A DNA stretch of 64,000 nt, taken from positions 606,843-670,842 of the forward strand of contig NZ_BDIY01000001.1 in assembly GCF_002072155.1 (NCBI RefSeq), in the 5' to 3' direction. The translations under genes were made by a program, and so were the position numbers. The stretch comes from Roseovarius sp. A-2. Lineage in GTDB: Bacteria; Pseudomonadota; Alphaproteobacteria; Rhodobacterales; Rhodobacteraceae. Within the stretch, counting starts at the first letter, position 1, and every line of letters begins with the position of its first letter. Below are positions 37,004 to 45,317 of the stretch, one piece after another. Under the pieces are notes generated by a model that saw nothing but the letters and a program-made list of their open reading frames with translations, was not told the DNA's origin and did no database searches.

Positions 37004-38779
37004 ATGACATTCGAACAAATATTCGTTCTGCTCCTGCTTGTCGCGGTCTTCGTGAGCTTTTTCAAGGAGTTCTATCCCCCCGAAGTGACGGCACTCGGGG
37101 CGTCGGCGGTGCTGCTGGCGACCGGTATCATTCCGACGTCGGATTTCCTGACGGTTTTCAGCTCTTCGGCGCCGATTACCATCGCGATGATGTTCATCAT
37201 CTCGGCGGCGCTGGAGCGGACGGGCGTGCTGGAACTGATTGGGGACTTCCTGCGCAAGCAAGCGCGCGGGTCGTTCCTGCGCACCATCATGCTGATGATG
37301 TTCGGCACGATGATCGCCTCGGCCTTCATGAACAACACCCCCGTCGTGATCCTGCTGACGCCGGTGATCATCTCGCTGGCGGGGTCGGTCGGGGCGGCCC
37401 CGTCGCGTCTGTTGATCCCGCTGTCCTATTCGGCGATTTTCGGTGGAACGCTGACGCTGGTCGGCACCTCGACCAACATCCTGATGAGCGACGTCGCGGT
37501 CGATGCCGGGCAGGCACCGCTGTCGATGTTCGAGATGACCCTGCCGGGGTTGGTGCTGTCCACGGTGGGCGTGCTCTACATGGTCTTTGCCGGGCGCTTC
37601 TTGTTGCCCGATCGGGCCTCGCTCGCCTCGGTTCTGGGGCAGGAGGGCAAGCGCAAATTTCTCGCGCGTCTGCTGATTCCGCACGAGTCGAAATATATCG
37701 GCAAGAGGCTCAAGGAATTGCCGTTCAACACCTCGGCCGCGCGGATCGTCGACGTGGTGCGCGGCGAGGTGTCGATGCGCCGCCACCTTCAGGAGATGGA
37801 GTTGATGGCCGGTGATCGTGTGGTGATCAAGACCGATACCGGCGAGATCCTCGGCCTCAAGGACAATGGCGAGGTCGAGTTTCGTGACATGGACGACAGC
37901 GGGTTCGAACCGGTTACGGCGGATCGCACCATTACCATGGAGGCCAGCGTCGGCCCCAATTCACACCTGCGCGGACGCCCCATCAAAGATCTCAAGCTAC
38001 GACGCAAATACGGCGTCTACCTGATGGCGGTGCATCGCCACGAGCAGAACATCTCGCGCGATATCCAGGACACGCGGCTGCAATTTGCAGATACGTTGCT
38101 CCTCGAAGGGCCACCCGAGGGCTTGCAGCGGATGATGGAGGATGGCGGCATCGTCAATCTCACCGCCACCACCGAACGCCCGGTACGCCGCGAGAAGGCC
38201 CCGATTGCCATCGCGATCATCGCTGCGGTGATGGCGTTGGCCGCCGCCGGGGTAATGCCGATCGCCGGTCTTGCCGTGATCGGGGCCGTGGTGGTGATGG
38301 TGACGCGCTGTCTCGATCCGGACGAAGCGTTTGATGCGATTGACTGGCGCATCCTGTTCCTGATCTTCGGCATGCTGGGCATGAGCATGGGCATGGAGGC
38401 GACCGGCGCCGCGCGCGTTCTTGTGGAATATGCGGTTCATCTCGTGGGTGGGCTTGGACCGCTGGCGGTGCTGGCGGCGATCTATGTCCTGACCTCGGCC
38501 CTGACGGAAATGGTGTCGAACAATGCCGTCGCGGTTCTGGTCGGACCGATTGCCATTGCCATCGCGCTGGAGCTGGGCTTTGACCCGCGCCCGTTCATCA
38601 TCGCGGTGATGTTCGCGGCCTCGGCCAGTTTTGCCACCCCGATCGGGTATCAGACCAATACCTTCGTCTACGGTGCCGGCGGCTATAAGTTCAAGGATTT
38701 CGTGGTCGTAGGGCTGCCGCTCAACCTGCTCTTCGCTGCGGTCGCGGTGCTGGTCATCCCGCTGTTCTTTCCGTTCTGA
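37004..38779 (+). CDS. SLC13-family permease with RCK_C (TrkA-C) domains
   Basis: A 591-residue DASS/ion-transporter permease. About five N-terminal helices (residues 1-195, including FMNNTPVVILLTPVI) are followed by two cytoplasmic TrkA-C-like domains (about 215-400, around ELMAGDRVVIKT) and a second helix block ending YQTNTFVYGAGGYKFKDF. This layout is that of SLC13 proteins moving dicarboxylates, sulfate or sulfite. The substrate is not fixed by the motifs. The start MTFEQIF is used because an upstream start adds 15 unconserved residues. Confidence 0.88.
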   Translation: MTFEQIFVLLLLVAVFVSFFKEFYPPEVTALGASAVLLATGIIPTSDFLTVFSSSAPITIAMMFIISAALERTGVLELIGDFLRKQARGSFLRTIMLMMFGTMIASAFMNNTPVVILLTPVIISLAGSVGAAPSRLLIPLSYSAIFGGTLTLVGTSTNILMSDVAVDAGQAPLSMFEMTLPGLVLSTVGVLYMVFAGRFLLPDRASLASVLGQEGKRKFLARLLIPHESKYIGKRLKELPFNTSAARIVDVVRGEVSMRRHLQEMELMAGDRVVIKTDTGEILGLKDNGEVEFRDMDDSGFEPVTADRTITMEASVGPNSHLRGRPIKDLKLRRKYGVYLMAVHRHEQNISRDIQDTRLQFADTLLLEGPPEGLQRMMEDGGIVNLTATTERPVRREKAPIAIAIIAAVMALAAAGVMPIAGLAVIGAVVVMVTRCLDPDEAFDAIDWRILFLIFGMLGMSMGMEATGAARVLVEYAVHLVGGLGPLAVLAAIYVLTSALTEMVSNNAVAVLVGPIAIAIALELGFDPRPFIIAVMFAASASFATPIGYQTNTFVYGAGGYKFKDFVVVGLPLNLLFAAVAVLVIPLFFPF

Positions 38780-38840
38780 GGCTGCCTGGCCGCTTTGTCA
38801 CACTTTTCGTCGGGGTGGCAATGGCCTATGCAATCTCTGT

Positions 38841-38880
38841 AAACCGGAGACCCCTTCCATAAACCGGAGACCCCTTCCAT
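38841..38880. repeat. Perfect 20-base tandem duplication spanning the selD ribosome site
   Basis: AAACCGGAGACCCCTTCCAT occurs twice head to tail (38841-38860, 38861-38880). The end of the second copy supplies the first two bases of the selD ATG at 38879. Each copy contains GGAGA, so the ribosome binding region is duplicated. The first copy is followed by an A, so only the second makes a start codon. Confidence 0.95.
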
Positions 38881-41095
38881 GATGCAATCCACCGCCCGTC
38901 CGCTGTCGCGCGATCTCGTCCTTGTGGGTGGCGGACATGCGCATGCCCTGGTGTTGCGCATGTGGGGGATGGACCCGCTTCCCGGTGCGCGGCTGACGGT
39001 GATCGACCCCAACCCGGTGGCCCCCTATACCGGCATGCTGCCGGGGCTGGTGGCCGGGCATTACCGGCGCGAGGAACTGGAGATCGACCTTGTGAAGCTG
39101 GCACGCTTTGCCGGTGCGCGGCTGGTGGTGGGGGCCGCGACGCGGATCGACGCAGAGGCGCGGCGCATCACGGTCGCGGGACGCGGAGACATCAGCTACG
39201 ACGTGGCCTCGGTCGATGTGGGCATCCATTCAGGCATGCCCGGGCTGCCGGGCTTTGCCGAACACGGCGCGGCGGCCAAGCCGCTTGGCCCCTTCGCGCA
39301 GGCCTGGGACGGGTTCGTCGCGCGGGTGGCCAAGGGGGAGGCGGCGGCGCAGGCAGCGGTGATCGGCGGTGGCATCGCCGGGGTCGAACTGGCGCTCGCG
39401 ATGGCGCACCGGTTGCAGGGCACGGGCGCACGGCCCGAGATCACGTTGATCGAACGCGCCAGCGTGATTGCACCAGATGCACCGGTGGCGCGGGCGCGGT
39501 TGCGCACGGCGCTGTCGGGCTATGGCGTGCGGGTGCTGACCGGGGCCGAGCTGCGCGCGATCTCTGAGGCGGGCGTCGAGATGGCCGACGGCACGTCCAT
39601 TCCGGCGGGTTTCGTCGCCGGGGCGGCGGGGGCGCGGGCGCATTCATGGCTGGCCGGATCGGGCCTGCCGGTGACCGATGCAGGATTTCTGCGCGTCGGC
39701 GCGGACCTTCGGGTCGAGGGGTGCGAGACGCTCTTTGCCGCAGGAGATTGCGCCCATCTCAGTCATGCCCCGCGCCCCAAGGCCGGGGTTTTTGCGGTGC
39801 GCGCCGCCCCGGTGTTGCGCGACAACCTTCGCGCGGGGCTCTCGGGCGGTGATCTGCGCGCCTTCCACCCGCAGCGGCATTACCTCAAGCTCATTTCGTT
39901 GGGGCGCAAATCGGCGCTGGCCGAGAAGGCGGGCATGGCGTTTTCCGGGCCGCTGCTGTGGCACTGGAAAGACCGGATCGATCGAAAGTTCATGGCGAAA
40001 TTCGACCCTTTGCCGAAGATGCCGGAACCGGAAGCGCCGCGCGTCGCAGCACTCAATGAAGAGACGGGGCAAGAACCGCTCTGCGGCGGCTGCGGCAGCA
40101 AGGTGGCCCCGGATGTCCTGTCGGGCATGCTGGCCGCGCAGGACGGCGCGACGCGGCCCGATGTGCTGGCAGGGCCGGGTGATGATGCCGCCGTGCTTGA
40201 TATGGGTGGCGTGCGGCAGGTGCTGACCACCGATCACCTCCGCGGATTCAGCGAGGATCACGGGCTGATGGCGCGGATCGCGGCGCTGCATGCGCTCGGC
40301 GATATCTGGGCCATGGGTGCGCGCCCGCAGGCGGCGCTGGTATCGATCACCCTGCCGCGCATGTCCGAGGCGTTGCAGGCGCGTAGCATGGCCGAGATCA
40401 CGGCGGAGGCGGACGATGCCCTGCGCGCGGCAGGGGCCGAAATCGTCGGCGGGCATTCCACGATGGGCGCGGAACTGAGCATCGGCTTCACCCTGACCGG
40501 CCTCTTGGAGGGGAACGCGATCACCAATGCCGGGGCGCGCCCGAATGATGCGCTCATTCTCACCCGGCCCATCGGCTCGGGGACGCTTCTGGCAGCAGAG
40601 ATGCGCGGACAGGCGCGCGGTGGCGATATCCGCACGCTCTGGGAGGTGCTGGCAACTCCGCAGGGGGACGCGGCGGCGCTCCTGTCGGACGCGCATGCGA
40701 TGACGGACGTGACGGGGTTCGGGTTGGCCGGTCATCTCTGGGCGATCTGCCGGGCCTCGACCTGTGGCGCGGTGCTCGATCCGGCGGCGATCCCGCTTTT
40801 CGCCGGAGCCGAGGCGCTGGCAGCACAGGGTATCCGCTCGACCATCTGGACGGCGAACCGCCGCGCCGCGCCGGTGACAGGGGCCGGCGAAGATGCGCGC
40901 GCCGCGCTGCTGCATGATCCGCAGACGGCGGGGGGATTTCTTGCTGCGCTGCCGCCTGATCTGGCCGAGGATCGGCTGCGGGCGTTGCAGGCAGCGGGCC
41001 ACGTGGCGGCGATTATCGGGCATATCACCGAAGGACCGCCGCAGCTTGCTATCGCGCCGTCCCGATATCCGCCTGCGCCACCGCAACGGCCTTGA
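38879..41095 (+). CDS. selD: SelD selenophosphate synthetase fused to an NDH-2-like flavoprotein
   Basis: A 738-residue fusion. Residues about 10-375 are an FAD/NAD(P)H disulfide-oxidoreductase-type domain (LVLVGGGHAHALVLR, later AAVIGGGIAGVELALA and LFAAGDCAHL). Residues about 395-735 are selenide, water dikinase, which makes selenophosphate from selenide and ATP. The catalytic loop LCGGCGSK keeps the Cys matching E. coli Cys17; the second Cys of that enzyme is Ser. GDDAAVLDMGG and GGHSTMGAELSIG bind Mg-ATP. This fusion occurs in several alphaproteobacteria and cyanobacteria. The partner mnmH lies 3.1 kb away across the mod operon. Confidence 0.93.
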   Translation: MMQSTARPLSRDLVLVGGGHAHALVLRMWGMDPLPGARLTVIDPNPVAPYTGMLPGLVAGHYRREELEIDLVKLARFAGARLVVGAATRIDAEARRITVAGRGDISYDVASVDVGIHSGMPGLPGFAEHGAAAKPLGPFAQAWDGFVARVAKGEAAAQAAVIGGGIAGVELALAMAHRLQGTGARPEITLIERASVIAPDAPVARARLRTALSGYGVRVLTGAELRAISEAGVEMADGTSIPAGFVAGAAGARAHSWLAGSGLPVTDAGFLRVGADLRVEGCETLFAAGDCAHLSHAPRPKAGVFAVRAAPVLRDNLRAGLSGGDLRAFHPQRHYLKLISLGRKSALAEKAGMAFSGPLLWHWKDRIDRKFMAKFDPLPKMPEPEAPRVAALNEETGQEPLCGGCGSKVAPDVLSGMLAAQDGATRPDVLAGPGDDAAVLDMGGVRQVLTTDHLRGFSEDHGLMARIAALHALGDIWAMGARPQAALVSITLPRMSEALQARSMAEITAEADDALRAAGAEIVGGHSTMGAELSIGFTLTGLLEGNAITNAGARPNDALILTRPIGSGTLLAAEMRGQARGGDIRTLWEVLATPQGDAAALLSDAHAMTDVTGFGLAGHLWAICRASTCGAVLDPAAIPLFAGAEALAAQGIRSTIWTANRRAAPVTGAGEDARAALLHDPQTAGGFLAALPPDLAEDRLRALQAAGHVAAIIGHITEGPPQLAIAPSRYPPAPPQRP

Positions 41096-42134
41096 TCACC
41101 ATATGAACCTCTGCGCCCGGCCCGAGGTCGAGCGCCGCCGCTGCGCGCCCGGTGATCCGCGCCAGAACCCGGCCCGCCTGCGTATCGACGGCGAGCAGCG
41201 CGCCTGGACCGGAGCCTTCGCGAAGTGTCTGCACGCGGCCGGGCAGGATATTGAGCGCCGAGAGCCCCTCGGGCCGTCCGCGGGCCACGATCACGTCATG
41301 CGCGGCGATGCGCACGCGCAGGTCTGCGCCCTCGGGCCGGTCCACGCGCGGCAGCCACAGGGCGGCACCGCCGGCATCGAGTTCGGTTAGCCCGTCGGCG
41401 TGATGCCGCACGACCCGTGCCGCGAGCACCGCCCCCGCCTCTCGCGCACCGAGCGGCGTGATCGCCGGATCGCCGAGCACCTCTTCGGCGCGGCCCTGCG
41501 CCACCACGTGGCCGGCCTCGAGCGCCACGACGGTCGTAGCCAGCCGTGCCACTTCGGAGGCGGAATGGCTGACATAGAGGATGGGAATATCCACCTCGTC
41601 GCGTAGCCGCTCCAGATAGGGCAGGATCTCGGCCTTGCGGGCCTCGTCGAGCGAGGCCAGAGGTTCATCCGCGAGGATTGCACGCGGGGCCGACAGGAGC
41701 GCGCGGCCGATGGCAACGCGGCTTTTCTCGCCGCCCGAGAGCGCGCCGGGGCGACGTGCGAGCAGATCGCCGATGCCCAGCATCTCGACCACGCGGGCCA
41801 TATCCTCGGGCCGCGCGCCCTTTGGCGCGAACCATTGCCCGTAGCGCAGGTTCTGCCGCACACTCAGATGCGGGAAAAGTCGCCCCTCCTGAAAGATATA
41901 GCCGAGCCTGCGCCGGTGCGGCGGCAGATGCAGACGCTGTGCGGTGTCACATAGTACCCGCTCACCGACGGCGATGCGCCCGCTCTCTGGCCGCAAGAGC
42001 CCTGCAACCGCGTTGACGATGGTGGTCTTGCCGGAGCCCGAGCGACCAAAGAGCACCGTGACCCCCCTTGGGGCCTCGAACGCAACGTCGAGGCTTAGCG
42101 CGCCGAGGCTATGGGACAGACGCACCTCCAGCAT
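41049..42134 (-). CDS. modC: Molybdate ABC transporter ATP-binding protein
   Basis: A 361-residue ATPase with Walker A GRSGSGKTT (about 30-38), signature LSGGEKSRVAIGRAL and Walker B AILADEPLASLD. A C-terminal Mop/TOBE molybdate-binding domain (about 290-355, SALNILPGRV) regulates transport. The start overlaps the modB stop by four bases. The 3' end overlaps the selD end by 47 bases in convergent orientation. Confidence 0.93.
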   Translation of the reverse strand: MLEVRLSHSLGALSLDVAFEAPRGVTVLFGRSGSGKTTIVNAVAGLLRPESGRIAVGERVLCDTAQRLHLPPHRRRLGYIFQEGRLFPHLSVRQNLRYGQWFAPKGARPEDMARVVEMLGIGDLLARRPGALSGGEKSRVAIGRALLSAPRAILADEPLASLDEARKAEILPYLERLRDEVDIPILYVSHSASEVARLATTVVALEAGHVVAQGRAEEVLGDPAITPLGAREAGAVLAARVVRHHADGLTELDAGGAALWLPRVDRPEGADLRVRIAAHDVIVARGRPEGLSALNILPGRVQTLREGSGPGALLAVDTQAGRVLARITGRAAAALDLGPGAEVHMVIKAVAVAQADIGTAR

Positions 42135-42832
42135 CAGCGCCCGCCCACCCGGGCCGCGACGCGGCGCGCCATCCATTCGGAAAAGGCCAGTGCCGCAGCG
42201 GCCATAAGGATTGAAAGCCCGGCCAGCCGCGCCGCCCGCGCCTCGCCGCCCGGGGTTTCCAGCAACAGGTCAATCGCCAGCGGGATGGTCTGGGTCTGGC
42301 CGGGGATGTTCGACACAAAGGTGATCGTGGCCCCGAATTCGCCCATGCCCTTCGCAAAGGTCAGCACCGTTCCGGCGATGATGCCCGGCAGGATCAGCGG
42401 CAGCGTCACGGTCAGGAACACCCACGCCCCCGACGCCCCGAGCGTGGCCGCCGCCTGTTCCAGTTTCGGGTCTACCGCCTCGATCGAGAGGCGCACGGCG
42501 CGCACCATGAAGGGAAAGGCCATGACCCCCGCCGCCAGTGCCGCCCCCGTCCATCGAAAGGCGAAGGCAAACCCCAGCGTGCTGTCCAGAAAGCCGCCAA
42601 TGGGCCCCTTTATACCGAAGGCCAGCAATAGCAGGTAGCCGGTCACCACCGGCGGCATGATCAGGGGCAGATGCACCACGACGTTGAGAACTTCGCGCCC
42701 CGGAAACCGCCAGCGGGCGAGTGCATAGGCCACCGCTAGGCCAAGCGGCAGGCTGAACAGCGTGGCCCAGAGCGCGACGCGCAGCGACAGGCGCACCGCC
42801 TCCCATTCTGCGGGGCTGAGCCAGTCCTGCAT
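42134..42832 (-). CDS. modB: Molybdate ABC transporter permease
   Basis: A 232-residue inner-membrane permease with about five or six helices. The EAA-like loop AAATLGASGAWVFLTVTLPLI near residues 140-160 contacts ModC, and the N-terminal AVRLSLRVALWATLFSLPLGL matches ModB. The order modA-modB-modC on one strand is the standard operon. It is separated from modA by four bases. Confidence 0.93.
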   Translation of the reverse strand: MQDWLSPAEWEAVRLSLRVALWATLFSLPLGLAVAYALARWRFPGREVLNVVVHLPLIMPPVVTGYLLLLAFGIKGPIGGFLDSTLGFAFAFRWTGAALAAGVMAFPFMVRAVRLSIEAVDPKLEQAAATLGASGAWVFLTVTLPLILPGIIAGTVLTFAKGMGEFGATITFVSNIPGQTQTIPLAIDLLLETPGGEARAARLAGLSILMAAAALAFSEWMARRVAARVGGR

Positions 42833-42836
42833 GCGC

Positions 42837-43616
42837 CTAATCCGCGATCACGGCAAAGCCCTGCCGGGCGAAGGCCGCGCGCGCCTCGGCCCCTTGCAGG
42901 TAGTCAAGCAAGGCCGATTGCGCGGCCCCCTCGTGCCCGGCGATCCCGGCCATGGGATAGACGATGGGCGGGTGTGTCTCGGCGGGGAAGGTGCCGATGA
43001 CCGATACCGCATCCTCGACTGCCGCGTCGGTGGCATAGACGATACCGTACGGTGCCTCGCCAAGCGCCACGAGAGCAAGCGCCCCGCGCACATTGTTGCT
43101 CTGGGCTACGCGGGGGGCTGTCGCCTCCCACTGCCCGAGGCTTTCCAGCGCGGCCTTGCCGTAGATGCCCGCCGGGACGGCCTCGACCAAGGCCATGGCG
43201 AGTCGGTCGTCGCCCAGCATCGCGGCAAGGTCCATGTCGGGGACGATCTCGACCGGGGGATGCTGTGCGTCATGAGCGATGAGAACGAGAGTGTTGCGCA
43301 AGAGGTCGCGCCGCGTGCCCTGCGCGATCAGCCCGTCGATTTCGAGCGTGTCCATCCAGCCGGGATTGGCGGAGAGGAACACATCCGCCGGGGCCCCTTG
43401 CTGAATTTGGCGCGCGAGTGCCGAGGATCCGGCCAGCGAGACCGCGAGATCATGTCCCGTCAGGGCCTCGAACCCGGTTTCGATTTCGGCCATCGCAGTG
43501 GTCAGGCTGGCGGCGGCAAAGACAGTCACGACCTCGGCGCGCGCGACCGAGGGAGCGAACACGGCGAAACCGAGGGCCAGTGGCAGGGTGCATGAGCGCA
43601 AAGTGACGAAACGCAT
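42837..43616 (-). CDS. modA: Molybdate-binding periplasmic protein
   Basis: A 259-residue binding protein with a signal peptide (MRFVTLRSCTLPLALGFAVF...VARA). The mature part begins EVVTVFAAASLTTAM, the ModA anion-binding N-terminus, and has LSANPGWMD (about 80) and NNVRGALALVALGEAPYGIVYATDA (about 160-185). It delivers molybdate or tungstate to ModBC. I used the MRFVTL start, not an upstream in-frame TTG/ATG candidate. Confidence 0.92.
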   Translation of the reverse strand: MRFVTLRSCTLPLALGFAVFAPSVARAEVVTVFAAASLTTAMAEIETGFEALTGHDLAVSLAGSSALARQIQQGAPADVFLSANPGWMDTLEIDGLIAQGTRRDLLRNTLVLIAHDAQHPPVEIVPDMDLAAMLGDDRLAMALVEAVPAGIYGKAALESLGQWEATAPRVAQSNNVRGALALVALGEAPYGIVYATDAAVEDAVSVIGTFPAETHPPIVYPMAGIAGHEGAAQSALLDYLQGAEARAAFARQGFAVIAD

Positions 43617-43630
43617 GAAAATTTCCCTTA

Positions 43631-43652
43631 GATACGTTCCGCCAAACATATC
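43631..43652. promoter_or_regulatory. Possible ModE-type operator upstream of modA
   Basis: GATACG and CATATC, separated by ten bases, form an imperfect inverted repeat (5 of 6 pairs) in the 62-base gap between modA and modE. Classic ModE boxes contain TATA-rich palindromic halves, so this is a weak match placed where a regulator of modABC would bind. Confidence 0.3.
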
Positions 43653-43678
43653 GCCGAGGTAAGCCGTGCGATCAAGCG

Positions 43679-44062
43679 TTATTTTCCATCAGACCTATCG
43701 GCCAAAAGAGCACATAGCGCGCTGATCCGCGCCGAACCCGCCTCGGCGGCGATCTCCTGGAGCTTGCGGTAATGCATCAAAACCGTTTCGCCGGTTTCGG
43801 TCAGCGTTGCCCCGCCTCCCTTGGCCCCGCCGCGCGAGGATGTCACGAGGGGAGCGTGAAACGCCGTGTTCATGGTCTCGACAAGGCTCCAGGCGCGTTT
43901 GTAGCTCATACCCATGCGGCGACCGGCAGCAGCGATAGAGCCGGTGTCGCGGATGCCCTCGAGCAGATCCGCCTTGCCCGGACCAAGCATCGCATCCTCG
44001 CCAAACACGATCCTGAGACGCAGGCGGGGGGGCGCGACCCCGGTATCGCTATCATCGTTCAT
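43679..44062 (-). CDS. modE: ModE-like molybdenum-dependent regulator, DNA-binding domain only
   Basis: A 127-residue protein consisting of the LysR-type N-terminal helix-turn-helix of ModE (AAGRRMGMSYKRAWSLVETMNTAF at about 41-64, then SRGGAKGGGATLTETG). The C-terminal Mop/TOBE molybdate-binding domains of E. coli ModE are absent, as in many alphaproteobacterial ModE proteins such as MopB/MopA relatives. It lies directly upstream of modABC on the same strand and could share a transcript. How it senses molybdate is unclear. Confidence 0.85.
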   Translation of the reverse strand: MNDDSDTGVAPPRLRLRIVFGEDAMLGPGKADLLEGIRDTGSIAAAGRRMGMSYKRAWSLVETMNTAFHAPLVTSSRGGAKGGGATLTETGETVLMHYRKLQEIAAEAGSARISALCALLADRSDGK

Positions 44063-44196
44063 ACCGCTTTATGCCCCGCCTGCGTTCTGTCTTGCAAGAT
44101 ATATCGCAGGGCGCGCGGGGCTGGAAAGCCCCTTGCACTCGGGCGCGGGGCGGCGCATGGAACGGGTATGACCACAACCGCCTCCACAACCTGATC

Positions 44197-45246
44197 ATGC
44201 CGGTCACGCTCGACAGCCTCAAAGCGCTGGCCGCGCTGCCGTTTGACGAGATCATCGACGTGCGCGCGCCGTCGGAATTCGCCGAGGATCATATCCCCGG
44301 CGCGATCAACCTGCCGGTGCTCTCGGATGCCGAGCGCGCCCGTGTCGGCACGATCTATGTCCAGGAGGACAAGTTCCTTGCGCGCAAGATCGGGGCCGCG
44401 CTGGTGGCGCGTAATGCCGCCGGGCATATCGAGGGACCGCTTGCGCATCACGGGGGCGGCTGGCGGCCACTGGTCTATTGCTGGCGCGGTGGGCAGCGGT
44501 CCGGCTCGTTCACCGTGATCCTGAAGCAGATCGGCTGGCAGGCGGATACCGTGGCGGGCGGCTATCGGAGCTATCGCCGTCTGGTATCCGAAATGCTTTA
44601 TGACCACGACTTTCCGGCCCGTGTGGTGCTGATCGACGGCGGCACCGGCACCGCCAAGACGCGGCTTCTGGCCCATATTGCGGCGCAGGGCGGTCAGGTT
44701 CTGGATCTGGAGGAGATGGCGGCGCATCGCGGCTCGGTCTTCGGGCCGGTCGCGGGTGGCCAACCCTCGCAAAAGACGTTCGAGAGTGCGCTTGCCGCGC
44801 AGATCAAAGACCTCGATTCCACGCGTCCGGTCTATGTCGAGGCCGAAAGCACCCGGATCGGGCGCATCAACCTGCCGCCCGCGCTGGCCCGTGCAATGAA
44901 GGCCGCTGAGGTGATGCACCTCACCGCGCCGATGGCGGCGCGGGTTGCGCATCTGATCGCGGAGTATGACGATCTGGTGGCGGACCCGGACAGGCTCGAT
45001 GCGATTCTCGGGCGGTTGGTACGGTATCACGGGCATGAGCAGGTGGCCAAGTGGCGGGCCATGGCGGGCGAGGGTGCGCTTCCGGCTCTGGTCGCGGACC
45101 TGATAGCGCGGCATTACGACCCGCGCTATCGCCACATGGCGCAAAATGCTGCGCGTATCACCCATGATTTGCCCGATCTGAGCGATGAAACACTGGCCGG
45201 TCTGGCGCGCGCGCTGATCGCCTCCGAGAGTCGGCAGACTCGCTGA
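44197..45246 (+). CDS. mnmH: tRNA 2-selenouridine synthase
   Basis: MnmH (SelU/YbbB) replaces sulfur with selenium in 2-thiouridine at the wobble position of Lys, Glu and Gln tRNAs, using selenophosphate from SelD. The 349-residue protein has an N-terminal rhodanese domain with catalytic Cys in VYCWRGGQRSGS (about 93-104) and a P-loop domain with GGTGTAKTRLL (about 148-158). The start ATG 44197 lacks a good ribosome site; an upstream in-frame start at 44071 is possible but not conserved. It is divergent from modE. Confidence 0.92.
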   Translation: MPVTLDSLKALAALPFDEIIDVRAPSEFAEDHIPGAINLPVLSDAERARVGTIYVQEDKFLARKIGAALVARNAAGHIEGPLAHHGGGWRPLVYCWRGGQRSGSFTVILKQIGWQADTVAGGYRSYRRLVSEMLYDHDFPARVVLIDGGTGTAKTRLLAHIAAQGGQVLDLEEMAAHRGSVFGPVAGGQPSQKTFESALAAQIKDLDSTRPVYVEAESTRIGRINLPPALARAMKAAEVMHLTAPMAARVAHLIAEYDDLVADPDRLDAILGRLVRYHGHEQVAKWRAMAGEGALPALVADLIARHYDPRYRHMAQNAARITHDLPDLSDETLAGLARALIASESRQTR

Positions 45247-45279
45247 AATCGCGCTGGACAGGGTTGGGCCGCGGTGGCA

Positions 45280-45295
45280 GAATTTGATCAAATTC
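45280..45295. promoter_or_regulatory. Perfect 16-base palindrome upstream of the class III aminotransferase
   Basis: GAATTTGATCAAATTC is a perfect palindrome ending 22 bases before the aminotransferase ATG. It lies between mnmH and the aminotransferase, where the core promoter would be. It is AT-rich in otherwise GC-rich DNA, suggesting an operator. The regulator is unknown. Confidence 0.45.
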
Positions 45296-45317
45296 CCGCA
45301 TTTTCTCGGAGGCTTTC

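Noticed and set aside
39644..41086. 480-residue minus-strand ORF
   Set aside because: Antisense to the selD fusion, full of Arg, Gln and His, without domains.
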